Source: Macrobrachium rosenbergii (lineage: Eukaryota > Arthropoda > Malacostraca > Decapoda > Palaemonidae). From it: a stretch of 64,000 nucleotides of DNA. Position 1 is the stretch's first letter. Each line of letters starts with the position of its first letter. The position numbers and the translations under genes were made by a program. A model generated the notes under the pieces. That model worked only from the letters and a program-made list of their open reading frames with translations. It made no database searches and was not told the DNA's origin. This document shows positions 14,525-25,859 of the stretch, piece by piece. The stretch is from NCBI RefSeq assembly GCF_040412425.1, contig NC_089777.1, positions 31,046,537-31,110,536 of the forward strand. Direction: 5' to 3'.

Positions 14525-15125
14525 ATTCCAAAAAGCTAACCAACTTTCTAGGGTGAATTCCGAGAAACTTACTAGTTTGGATTCCAACAGGCTAACGTCA
14601 TTACTAAAACGAATTCCAAGACGCTAACCAGATTCCTAGAAAGAATTCCAAGATGCTAAGAATTACCAGGGTGAATTCCAAGAGGCTAACCATAACGTTA
14701 CCAGATTGCTAGTGTGCGTTACAGGAATCTAACCATTTCAGTGAGGGAATTACTAGAATCTGACAAGTTTACTATGTGGAATTCCCATGAGCCTACCAGA
14801 TCACCAGTATGAATTCCAATAGGTTACAGATTGTTATTACAAATTCGAAGAGGTTAAACAGATTAAAAGTATTTCTAAGAAAGCTAACCGACATACTAGT
14901 CCGAATTACCAGAAGCTAACTAGATTACTAGTCTTAATTCCAAGAAGCAGTGAATTCTAAGAAGCTGACCAGATTACTAGTATTATGAATTCAAAGAAGT
15001 TAACTTGCTTACCAGGGGTAATTCCAAGAGGCTAATCAACTTACTAGAGGAATTCCAAGTAGTTTAACATATTAGCTGGTATGAAATCCAACCGGATTGC
15101 TAGTATAAACTACAAGAAGCTAACA
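14525..15125. repeat. Decayed minisatellite (GAATTCCAAGAGGCTAACCAGATTACTAG type)
   Basis: About 600 bp consist of diverged units of roughly 26-45 bp that carry GAATTCCAAGA, GCTAACCAGATT and ACTAGT in this order. Clear units start near 14555, 14610, 14644, 14674, 14890, 14938 and 15020. The sequence is unrelated to the 7.3-8.9 kb array. It abuts a 100-bp TA tract on the left and unique DNA on the right. Confidence 0.85.
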
Positions 15126-16050
15126 GGCCCACTCAGGAAAAAAACACAGTGAAACGAATCCTTTGGTACAGAACGTTCGAACGCCAATTTTCCAGAATCC
15201 TTGCAGAGAAGTCCACTGGGGTGTGGATCTTTATTCGTCGGCATTTTTCCAGCGAGTGACCACATATCTCCCCCTTCCTCCCCCCCAAACACAACCCCTA
15301 CTCCCCACCCCACCTTTCCAAGGAAGTTTTGGGAGACCACCAAATGGGGAGCGGCCGTTGCCCGCCCATATAAATGTCTCCTTGAATGATCGTTTGGGTG
15401 ACCTCGCAGGAAGCCACTCGACGCATTCAATGAGGGGAAAGGACGCGAGGGGGCCGAGAGGAGGGGATGCTGCTTAAAGGGATGCCAGAGGGAAAGGGGA
15501 AGATGATTACTTTAAAAGGGGAAAGCGACATAAGGGGGAAAGACGCTTCACAATAGAAAGGATGATTAGGTATGATTGTTGGTGCTATGTGCCGTCCCAT
15601 AGACTGGCGATGAATGGATTCGGGAAGTCGGTGAGCGAGAGGGTGGGTGGGGTGGGTGGGGATGTCACCAAACAAATGGTGACCTGATTTAAAAGAGGGA
15701 AAGAGGGCAACGATGAGATACCTCCCGCAGCAATTAAGGCGAAGAGAGTGGTTCGGTTCCACCAATTCAGAACTATTTTGCGTGAGAATCCCGGAAATGT
15801 ATGGAAGGATTGACTGATTGATTAACTTCTGTAAACCGGCGTCGCAACGGCTATGGTTATCGGCAAATCTTCCTCCAAATAAGATATTTACGTATAAAAC
15901 TTCCAAGATTCTTTTCCATTTCGGCCAGAGCTCAAGATAAGAAAAAGAAGCAAAGTGAAAACTGGGAATGAGTGCCAATAGCAATAAAGACAATAATCAT
16001 CATTCTAGTTATAATTAAGGAATGGGGGAGACATAATCTGAATGAAGAGG
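15126..16050. other. Unique G-rich spacer with long open frames but no recognisable gene
   Basis: A minus-strand frame spans 15993-15427 (188 codons) and another 15430-15110 (106 codons). I see no conserved domain. The peptides are rich in Pro/Ser/His from the C-rich minus strand (runs such as GGGTGGGTGGGG on the plus strand), and no splice-site pattern supports an exon. Chance openness from low stop density in G/C-biased DNA is the simplest reading. Confidence 0.5.
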
Positions 16051-16054
16051 CAGG

Positions 16055-16205
16055 GGTCTTTTAAAACCATAAACGGCCAAGTTTGGGGTTCCAATGTTCT
16101 TGATTGATCCAGTGGAAAATTGGTGGAATAATGGCGACCGCGAGAGAAATTAGTGCGCTCGCCCGGAAGCTCTCAGAGATAAACCCTTCAAATTCATATG
16201 AATAT
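16055..16205. promoter_or_regulatory. Candidate conserved non-coding element with an Exd-type site
   Basis: About 150 bp of unique sequence includes TTCTTGATTGATCCAG, a match to the TGATTGAT site bound by Exd/Pbx proteins. It also includes ATAATGGCGACCGCGAG and GAAATTAGTGCGCTCGC. It lies 3.1 kb upstream of the homeobox exon. Function is inferred. Confidence 0.3.
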
Positions 16206-16365
16206 TAAACAGCCTACGATGTGGGGGGAAAGAGAGAGAGAGAGGGAGAGGAAGGAAGGCAGTAGTAGTACGGCTCCCTCAGTAAGAAGAGGAAGTGAGA
16301 GAAAGACAGACAGACAGACAGGGGAGGTAGGGAGGAAGGTGGTAGTAGCAGGGGTTGTCCATAGG

Positions 16366-16370
<5 letters not shown>

Positions 16371-16414
<44 letters not shown>
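16371..16414. repeat. (GA)n array
   Basis: GA repeat within a 200-bp purine-rich stretch (16220-16430) that also holds (GACA)n at 16303-16320. Confidence 0.96.
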
Positions 16415-16416
<2 letters not shown>

Positions 16417-16429
16417 AAAGGAAAGAAGC

Positions 16430-17116
16430 TTCCGCTCTTACGGCTGCAAGTACGTTAGAATTATCAATTAGCGAGCGATAAAAAGTGTTATTAGAAGCTT
16501 CGCTCCCTATGCGACGGAACGGCACTGAAGTACGATACACCCACTCGTCCAAGGATTAATTATGCACAAGGGAAACGAGATGTGTGTGATGGATAGTCCA
16601 CGCTTTGAATGGCGGGAGAAAACACTTTCGGAAATAAATGAGTCTCTTCGGACACCGCTATCACTGATGTGAAGAAATATGGATTTTACACTCTTCGTAC
16701 GATTCTCAGAGTCATAGGTTCTAAATAATAACAATATCTTTTATTTCATCTCATGCCATATGAAATTACAGAATGCATAAACAGCAAATTATACAAAATA
16801 CATTGGCAAGATAATAAATAGTGTGAAAGAGCTACACTAATGACTAACTCTTATAACAATAATATGCATGATACTGACACCATCATATAATTAATGGAAG
16901 AAATTCATTCAGATCACGTTGTGCATAAAAGTAAAACAAAATAAATATCAATAATTTTTATCAGTTACTCGAGTGAAGATGATCAACAAAGATACGATGA
17001 AGAGTGTTTCTTGATTCCAAATGTTTACGACGTTTGAACTATATTATAATCTGTCGTCTTGCATCATTGCTTTTGTGAGGAAAGGAAGGATATCGAAACC
17101 GAGTATGAATTCCTTC

Positions 17117-17119
<3 letters not shown>
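16430..17119. other. Unique spacer
   Basis: No repeats of note. Short frames only, and nothing recognised. Confidence 0.6.

Positions 17120-17172
<53 letters not shown>
17120..17172. repeat. (GA)n array, first of three
   Basis: GA repeat; followed by CTCGAAACTCCAAAGCTAAG, a spacer resembling the one before the third array. Confidence 0.97.
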
Positions 17173-17175
<3 letters not shown>

Positions 17176-17255
17176 TCTCGAAACTCCAAAGCTAAGTACA
17201 CTCGGAAATTAATTTGAGAGAGATTATTGTGGAAACTTTTTAGAGCATTATACTG

Positions 17256-17258
<3 letters not shown>

Positions 17259-17303
<45 letters not shown>

Positions 17304-17307
17304 TGTG
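17259..17307. repeat. (GA)n-(GT)n array, second of three
   Basis: GA repeat ending in four GT units. Confidence 0.97.
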
Positions 17308-17374
17308 TCATTGGAAAATTATCAAGAAAGGGATAGAGCGCGGAAATGCTTCGAAAATAGCTAAGAGTATGTGT

Positions 17375-17378
<4 letters not shown>

Positions 17379-17438
<60 letters not shown>
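17379..17438. repeat. (GA)n array, third of three
   Basis: GA repeat ending in GCGCGCAC. Confidence 0.97.
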
Positions 17439-17442
<4 letters not shown>

Positions 17443-18082
17443 CACTTAGCAGTGCGGTCACTCGTAGGCTCAGTTAACCGCATTGGATGCGACTGTTATG
17501 GCTCCTGAATAAAGTGGTGGCTGGATCCAGATGCTGTTTAACGCTACATAAACGGCAGACTTAGAGGGGCATTGTAGATTGTAGACGGGTGTTATTGTAT
17601 ACTGTTTTAGCTTCGCCAGACGTTAAGTGGCTCACAGCCTTCAGTAAACGCGAATCTACGACTTCTAGCTATTCAGGAAGGAAACTTTTTTCGTGGCCAA
17701 TGATGGGAGATATATGGGGTGACGCCCATTTAACATTTAATCACTAGCTTGTCCTTTTTTTGGGTGGGGAGGGGAGGGAGGGTTAGGAGCGAGGGGAGTT
17801 CCAAATAGGGGTGCTCTCCTCTGAAACGATGGCATTGTTACTGCCTATTTCTATTAAGCTTACGTTGTTTCACCTTTATTCTATTCTTACACTTGAGAGT
17901 TCTTCACGTTTATAAGTGTCAAGATTTATACATGTTACGTAGAATGTTATATTTTAACTCCTTTGTATAATTGCAGTTATTGGATATATGAATATGTAGA
18001 TTAATAATCTAAAAAAACAATGAGTGATCTGATAATTTTTTAACACATCTATAAGAATACAAAGCAAACAAACTAGTAAAAT
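17439..18082. other. Unique spacer
   Basis: Repeat-free, balanced composition between 17440 and 17745, then a G-run (17760-17795) and AT-rich DNA. No exon seen. Confidence 0.55.
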
Positions 18083-18101
18083 TGTGTGTGTGTGTGTGTG
18101 T

Positions 18102-18155
<54 letters not shown>
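18083..18155. repeat. Compound (TG)n-(AG)n array
   Basis: TG repeat (18083-18103), a C, then AG repeat. Confidence 0.97.
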
Positions 18156-18158
<3 letters not shown>

Positions 18159-18682
18159 TTCAATTTCGTACCTAGGCACCTTTCCATCCAAGAAATATTT
18201 AATCTTTAGGATCAAAATCATCGAGATTAGTGAAATTCACCTTTATTTGCAAACCGGAATTCTGCAACTGGTCTCTCGTTGTCCTGCCTTTGCAGTCTCA
18301 TCAAAATACTAAAGAATTCTGCGCTCAACATAATTATGCTTGACCTTTCAATGGAACCTGTGAGAGTGTTCTATTCTTTGTTGCGTGCTTGTGATGAAAG
18401 GTCCCTGTCATTTTTCCACTTTATTGTAATGCATAACAGTTTTTGTAATTCATTTCGCAATTTCTCTTTGCATCGTAGAAAATATCTCAAGTTTTATTTC
18501 TCTTCCGGAATTTCTCGCAACTGGTTGATAATTTATCACAACCGTTTGTTTTGTTGTTCCTACATTTTTAAGAATAGACTACCTGAATAGTATGTTACAG
18601 ATTCAGATACTGTGACGCAAATAAATAAGCCGATCAATACAATTTTTTTAAGGGTATAGTACGACTTTTTATACTGAAGAAG

Positions 18683-18686
<4 letters not shown>
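18156..18686. other. AT-rich spacer
   Basis: A plus-strand frame of 103 codons (18279-18590) has no recognisable domain. Nothing else seen. Confidence 0.6.
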
Positions 18687-19093
<407 letters not shown>

Positions 19094-19338
19094 GTCGTTA
19101 ATTTATATGAGATATTTGATTTTTAGTTATAAGTAGCATTCTCACTTGAGCTTACACTTTCTCAAGAATTACTTATCACTTATGATCAGCACATCTCAAG
19201 GGATATTTTAATATCTCAGAAATTACTCGCAGTCCTTCATAATTAAAAAGCCTCAAGTAAGCCACTATTTTTTCAAGAACTAAATATGAATATCAAATTT
19301 CTAGTAGAATTCTCAAATTAGTCCTTTACTTTTTGCAG

Positions 19339-19498
19339 ATACGGCGCTGGCTACGACCTAGCCGCCCGCAGGAAAAATGCCACGAGAGAGTCGACGGCGA
19401 CGCTGAAGGCGTGGCTGAATGAGCATAAGAAGAACCCTTATCCCACAAAAGGAGAAAAGATCATGCTGGCCATTATTACCAAAATGACGCTCACACAG
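19339..19498 (+). CDS. ara/caup: Iroquois-class TALE homeobox gene, internal exon (homeodomain helices 1-2)
   Basis: This internal exon encodes the N-terminal arm, helix 1, the TALE extension and helix 2 of an Iroquois homeodomain. Iroquois proteins are nuclear transcription factors that pattern dorsal, neural and sensory territories in arthropods. The exon follows a pyrimidine-rich acceptor ending TTTTGCAG and stops at a GTAAGA donor. Its 160 bases hold the last base of a split codon and 53 full codons. Visible hallmarks are [38 protein letters not shown] with the TALE N-P-Y-P insertion, and [13 protein letters not shown]. From known families, the segment [18 protein letters not shown] matches the araucan/caupolican type, whereas mirror proteins read [17 protein letters not shown]. 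It is in frame with the exon at 21425. No N-terminal exon is visible upstream in this window. The choice between ara, caup or a single ancestral iro gene is not resolvable here. Confidence 0.96.
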
Positions 19499-19789
19499 GT
19501 AAGATAGGGTCAATTTAAGCAAGTTCTCGTGGTATGGTGTATATATATATATCTATATATATATATAAATGGATGTATGTATGTGTGCATGTGTGTGTGT
19601 GTGTTCCATACACTCTGAAACGCATTGAGCAATTTCAACCTAACTTGGCATACATATGACTTGCCATCTGGGAAAGAACATTGTAGGGGTAAGACATCAC
19701 TGGCACCAAAGGGGGCTATGGGTGTGGGAAGGGTGTGAAATGTAAAAATTACAGAAAACGACAGATAGTGTCTAATTCATAGTTTTTGA

Positions 19790-20710
19790 GGTCGCTGAGA
19801 TGGATAGTGACACTCCCGATGCCCTTTAAGTCCAAGTTCAGCCCCGATAGGGAGGGAGGTGGGAAGGGGGTGACATGTAAAAATAACTGAAATGACAGAT
19901 ATTAGTGTCTAATCCATAGTTTTCGAGGTCGCTGAGATTTACAGTGACACTCCCAATGCCCTTCAAGTCCAAGTTCAACCCTGAGGAAGGGGGGATGAGA
20001 AGTGGGTGGGAAGGTGGTGACGTAAAAATAACCGAAATGACAAGTATTAGTTTCCAGTCTATAGTTTTTGAGGTCCCTGAGAAGAATAGTGGCACTCCCG
20101 ATGCCCTTTAAGTCCAAGTTCAGCCCCAATAGGGAGGGGTGTGGGAAGGGGGTGACATGTAAAAATAATCGAAAACAACAGATATTAGTGTCTAATCCAT
20201 AGTTTTTGGGGTCTCTGAGATGAATAGTGACACTCCCGATGCCCTTCAAGTCCAAGTTCAGCCCTGATAGGAAGGGGGGTGAGAAGGGGGTGACAGGTAA
20301 AAATAACCGAAAACGACAGATATTTGTGTCTAATTCATAGTTTTTGATGTCGCTGAGAAATATAGTGACACTCCTGAAGCCCTTTAAGTCCAAGTTCAGT
20401 CCTGATAGGAAGGGAGGTGGGGAGGGGTGGGAAGGTGTTGACATGTAAAAATAACCAAAAACTACAAATGTTAGCTTCTAATCCATAATTTTTGAAGCTG
20501 CTGAGATGAATAGTGAAAGTCCCGATGTCCTTCAAGTCCAAGTTCAGCCCTGATAGGAAGGGGGTGTGAGAAGGGGTGAAAAATAAAACGTTAAAAATGA
20601 CAGAGATTACAGTCTAATCCATAGTTTTCGAGATCGCTGGGATGAACAGAGACACTCCCGATGCCCTTCAAGTTCAAGCTCAGCCCCCGATAGAAATGGG
20701 GGGTGAGTGG
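19790..20710. repeat. Seven-copy minisatellite, unit about 136-148 bp
   Basis: The anchor TCCAAGTTCA recurs at 19831, 19968, 20113, 20251, 20389, 20537 and, slightly altered, 20673, giving spacings of 137, 145, 138, 138, 148 and 136 bp. Each unit contains a T-rich AGTTTTTGAGGTCGCTGAGA segment, the motif ACTCCCGATGCCCTT, a G-rich stretch (GGGAGGGGGTG type) and GTAAAAATAACCGAAA. Copies differ by substitutions and small indels, so the array is old. On the minus strand the units happen to stay open in one frame and give repeated peptides, which are not a gene. Confidence 0.92.
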
Positions 20711-20768
20711 TGAAATATAAAATGTCAAAAATTCTGGGCAATGTAACTGAAGCAACTATCTCAGCAGG

Positions 20769-20771
<3 letters not shown>

Positions 20772-20829
<58 letters not shown>
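20772..20829. repeat. (GA)n array in the homeobox intron
   Basis: GA repeat between the minisatellite and the element tail. Confidence 0.97.
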
Positions 20830-20831
<2 letters not shown>

Positions 20832-20887
20832 TTTATCAGTTGTCATTCAGAGATTTCCCAGGCAGCGCTGGCTTGGTCAGCTAGTTT

Positions 20888-20896
20888 TATATATGT

Positions 20897-20985
<89 letters not shown>
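20888..20985. repeat. (TA)n tract left of the inverted repeat
   Basis: TA repeat adjoining the element tail on one side and the 148-bp inverted repeat on the other. Confidence 0.96.
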
Positions 20986-20988
<3 letters not shown>

Positions 20989-21131
20989 ACATTACCACAG
21001 GTGAAAAATAAGAAGCAGGGTGTAGGTCTGACCGGTTTCGACTTTATTTCAAGCCATTGGCTTGGAAATAAAGTCGAAACCGGTCAGGACCTACACCCTG
21101 TTTCTTATTTTTCACCTGTATAATGTGTGAT
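20984..21131. repeat. 148-bp near-perfect inverted repeat with hammerhead-like elements in each arm
   Basis: The arms run from ATCACACATTA at 20984 to TAATGTGTGAT ending at 21131, with the centre at AAGCC-ATT-GGCTT (21051-21063). Only a few positions differ between arms. Each arm carries, reading outward from the centre, GGCTT, a 7-base loop, AAGTC, then GAAACCGGTC (plus strand 21076-21085; minus strand 21039-21030). GGCUU can pair with AAGUC, and CCGG is self-complementary. This is the order stem II - GAAA - palindromic stem III - UC of a small dimeric hammerhead ribozyme. The required CUGANGA core is missing at the centre. TA arrays flank both sides. Confidence 0.88.
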
Positions 21132-21157
21132 AAATGAATCATACAAAAGTGATAATA

Positions 21158-21159
<2 letters not shown>

Positions 21160-21207
<48 letters not shown>
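21160..21207. repeat. (TA)n tract right of the inverted repeat
   Basis: TA repeat 30 bp beyond the inverted repeat. Confidence 0.96.
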
Positions 21208-21212
<5 letters not shown>

Positions 21213-21424
21213 GTGTGTGTATATTTGCTGGTTAATTTGAATCTGTAGCCGATCTTATCGACAGCCTTATTTCTGTGCATATAATTACTTAACAGGAGGG
21301 TATTGTACCAGTTTATAAACAGTAGTAATTATCGCTGATGAATATTGTTACTAATTCTACAATGTTAAATCCTCTCTTCTTCTTTTCCTTCTATTATTAT
21401 TACTATCATTATTTCCGACCACAG

Positions 21425-21608
21425 GTCTCGACATGGTTTGCCAACGCACGGCGTCGCCTCAAAAAGGAGAACAAGATGACGTGGGAACCCAGGAACAAGA
21501 CAGACGACGATGACGCCAAACTCTCAGATGATGAAGACGACGAAAAGGAACCGGGAGACAAGGAAGACGATGACATCAAGAAAGATGACAAGGACGGAGA
21601 TGCTGCAA
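21425..21608 (+). CDS. ara/caup: Iroquois-class TALE homeobox gene, internal exon (recognition helix and acidic linker)
   Basis: This exon continues the homeodomain directly after Gln44 of the previous exon. It opens with [20 protein letters not shown], the recognition helix, in which W48, F49, N51 and R53 are intact and residue 50 is Ala, the Iroquois-specific state. It then encodes [10 protein letters not shown] and an acidic stretch of about 35 residues ([19 protein letters not shown] and following Asp/Lys repeats) typical of the segment after Iroquois homeodomains. The acceptor is ACCACAG and the donor is a consensus GTGAGT at 21609. The exon is 184 bases long, 61 codons plus one base, so the next exon must start with two bases of a split codon. 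If the donor were ignored the frame would run 29 more codons to a stop at 21695. The Iro box (consensus around P-K-I-W-S-L-A) is not in this exon and I did not find it downstream. Confidence 0.96.
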
Positions 21609-22744
21609 GTGAGTTACGAGAAAATACCTTACTTCTGATGCGCGAGTTATTTTTATTTGCATGGAAGAAAGTGGCGACGCGGTTAGAATACAGCTGACAG
21701 GATTTTATTAAGAGAAGAGGTTTACATATTTTGTTACTTTGCAATACATACAAGACAACAAGCCATGCGTGTATACGTGATCTTCTGTCTTTACTATATA
21801 TATATAAAATTATCTATATATCTATATGTATCTATTTATATATATTATATATATAGACTGACAGAAAGATATAAAACAATTGTGTCCTTGTGCACTTATA
21901 TATGCAGCGCGTATATAACTACTTATTTCTTTATTCACGTTATTAACAAGGGAAACGGTTCGATATCTAAGCACAGAATGATTCATGCATTAAAGAATAT
22001 TCTTCGTGATAACATACAGAAAAATTACCCCCAATTAATACAAGGCAGAAATTTTATGATTGCATAAAGTAATTTTTTTTCCTTAATGGACGTATGGTAC
22101 ACGAAACAAACTTTTCTTAATTGCATTTCCCTTACCAACGTAAGACAATTCTTGGAAAAATAAAAATTTTTCCTATACCAATAGCCTCATTTATTTTGCG
22201 CGTTAAGGCAAGGAAAATATTTCGAAATGAACGTCTGGTATTTGTGTCTTATTGACTTCTGTGTAGTTTCTTTAACACAGTACAGTTAAATTTATCCTAA
22301 TTAATGCAAGAAAGATTTTTCATAAATGTACAGCAAATGTCTATTAATTTCCGTTAGCCTTGAGACGGACACCGTCATTTGCTGTTCCGGGTCAGAGCAT
22401 TTTCTAAAAACAGAAAAAAAAAAAAAAAAAAATTCGGCGACTTCTCCTTCGGCTAAGATTTTCTTGCTGAAGGGAAAGAGCGCTTTGGGCGAAACAGACG
22501 AGGCTCTCTAAGCCATTTGTGGTTATTTGGAGAACGGTAATGGGGTATTTTACCCATTAGTGACTTAGAAGGAATGGCTAAATATATTTACTTAATGGGT
22601 TAGATATATATGCCACGTATTAAGGAGCGGACGGTGTTCCACTTTGCTTTGAAAGTGATACAATCTCATTGGCATTACTCACCGGCAATGCGAAATTTGG
22701 GTCAAAGAGGAACACTGGCGGGGGAAATACACTTAAGGAAAGAG
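21609..22744. other. Start of the downstream intron of the homeobox gene
   Basis: Begins with the GTGAGT donor. AT-rich, with short TA runs at 21796-21860 and a poly-A run at 22413-22430. No further homeobox-gene exon seen. Confidence 0.7.
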
Positions 22745-23040
22745 AATAGCTCGGAAAGGGAGGGGAAAGATCGAGAAATGTTTTTGGGAAATGGGAAGGA
22801 AAAGATCGAAAAACGTTTTTAGGAAATGTGAAGGAAAAAATCGAAGGATATCAACTGAAAACTGGAAAGAAAAGATCGAATAATATTTAAAAAGAAACAG
22901 GATGGAAAAGATCAGAAAATATATGCTTCATGAAAAAAGTATGGAAAAATTAGAAAAGGTACAAATAAAATTAGAAAATACATAAAGAACTGTGAGGCGT
23001 CAGTAGACAAAAAGAACGAATTACAAAAAATGGAAAAAAA
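22745..23040. repeat. Purine-rich decayed tandem repeat (GGAAGGAAAAGATCGAAAAA type)
   Basis: The segment repeats GGAAA(T)GGGAAGGAAAAGATCG, AAAAACGTTTTTAGGAAATG and similar blocks every 40-50 bp, fading out to the right. Recognisable unit starts are near 22758, 22795, 22831, 22866 and 22903. Confidence 0.65.

Positions 23041-24549
<1,509 letters not shown>

Positions 24550-24605
<56 letters not shown>
24550..24605. repeat. (CT)n array
   Basis: CT repeat followed by CATATATATAT. Confidence 0.97.
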
Positions 24606-24615
<10 letters not shown>

Positions 24616-24705
24616 CTACACGCGTTTACACACTTAGGCATAACACTGCATGATGATATACCTAGGTGAATACATGCATACATTCAGTTACAAATACGCA
24701 CACAT

Positions 24706-24784
24706 GCATATATACATACACACACATATATATATATATATATATACATATGCATATATATATATACATATACATATGCATATT

Positions 24785-24868
<84 letters not shown>
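24706..24868. repeat. TA-rich tract with CATA interruptions
   Basis: Imperfect CA/TA to 24798, then pure TA. Confidence 0.95.
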
Positions 24869-24870
<2 letters not shown>

Positions 24871-24939
24871 ATATTCTTATAGCGCCTATTGTCTATGGAC
24901 TTTAAATTTTAGCTCTAGAACATTTACATAACGTTCTTA

Positions 24940-24940
<1 letters not shown>

Positions 24941-24972
<32 letters not shown>

Positions 24973-25000
24973 TGTTATTATTATTGTTATTATTATTATC
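24941..25000. repeat. (AAT)n followed by (ATT)n, self-complementary
   Basis: Ten AAT triplets are followed at once by ATT triplets, so the block can fold into a hairpin. Confidence 0.9.
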
Positions 25001-25467
25001 ATTTTCAAAACTCACGGGCTTAATAGAATGTGTATATATTTGTCTTACATTACCAATATAAATATTCTTCTACATTTTTCGGGTACCATTGCGTAAATAA
25101 CAGTTTTCAGTACCGAATAAGAGTAATTATGTATCCACCAGCTTATCTATCTATATCCCTATATCTACACACACATACACACATATATATATATATTATA
25201 TACATATATAAATATATATATACATGTAAAGAGAGAGAGAGAGAGAAATTTTTTTTAGATAATAGATACTTTTTCTACCCATGTGAGCTCATCATACAGA
25301 GATTTAACTGCCCTGAAACCTAACGTAAAATATAGACGTTAAAATATGTAAAGATTCGATTGTAAAGCCACTGGATGGGTATATAAAAAAAAAAAGTAGG
25401 TGAGTCTGCTCTGTTCTGGTCGCTCCTTCTGTTCTCCAATGTCTCTTTCCTCTCGTTGCTACTATAT

Positions 25468-25470
<3 letters not shown>
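25001..25470. other. AT-rich spacer with short TA and GA runs
   Basis: TA/CA at 25150-25225, (GA)8 at 25231-25246, poly-A at 25386-25395. No gene. Confidence 0.65.

Positions 25471-25516
<46 letters not shown>
25471..25516. repeat. (CT)n array
   Basis: TC repeat ending at AGCAAGG. Confidence 0.97.
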
Positions 25517-25520
<4 letters not shown>

Positions 25521-25766
25521 AGGTAGGTGGGTCTCTTCTATTCATTTTAAGTCATGAGTACTCAACAAAAACTTTTTGACCAAGGAAATATTTATGAGGG
25601 TTTAAAACTGACCTGGTAATAAGTGCAAATTGTACGAGTAAACTTTGAGTGAAATAGTCGTCGGTTAACCAGAAATCTTCTTCGAGGAAAAAAATCTGCG
25701 AGAAAGGAAAGTAATCATCTCGTAAAATTATTCTCAGTAAGATTGTAAATGTATTCATTTACGTTA

Positions 25767-25839
25767 GTTTTTTCCTCGAATTGAAAATTCTATAGAAAAG
25801 AAGTTTTTTTCCTCGAATTGAAAATTCTATAGAAAAGAA
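25767..25839. repeat. Tandem duplication of 36-37 bp
   Basis: GTTTTTTCCTCGAATTGAAA and the rest of the unit occur at 25767-25802 and again at 25803-25839; the copies differ by a single T in the homopolymer. Confidence 0.95.
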
Positions 25840-25859
25840 ATTATCCTAAATTTTTACAG

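Larger units (their letters stand above)
19590..20890. mobile_element. Degenerate repeat element hosting a minisatellite, inside the homeobox intron
   Basis: The block begins with a TG-rich lead-in, then a segment containing CGCATTGAGCAATTTCAACC and AACTTGGCATACATATGACTT. This has the form of a short conserved module found at one end of abundant non-autonomous repeats in many invertebrates (family assignment from memory, uncertain). It ends near 20860-20890 with GCAGCGCTGGCTTGGTCAGCTAGT, which resembles the usual tail of such elements (a GC-rich GCAACGCCGGG-like motif followed by CAGCTAGT). The seven tandem units lie between these ends. No transposase reading frame is present. It could be a Helitron-like or Penelope-like derivative; I cannot decide from sequence alone. 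Confidence 0.55.
19499..21424 (+). other. Phase-0 intron inside the homeobox
   Basis: The intron starts GTAAGATAG and ends in a pyrimidine-rich stretch and CCACAG. It splits the homeodomain exactly between residues 44 and 45, a long-known recurrent intron position in homeobox genes. It is packed with repeats: a mobile-element-like block with a seven-copy minisatellite, a GA array, two TA arrays and a 148-bp inverted repeat. The two exon ends join in frame without any adjustment. Confidence 0.93.

Noticed and set aside
15427..15993. 188-codon minus-strand frame
   Set aside because: Longest non-array frame, but no recognisable domain, and Pro/Ser-rich composition follows from G-rich DNA.
19902..20444. 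180-codon minus-strand frame with repeated LNLDLKG-type peptides
   Set aside because: It is the minus-strand reading of the seven-copy minisatellite; units vary in length by non-multiples of three and the frame breaks in other units.
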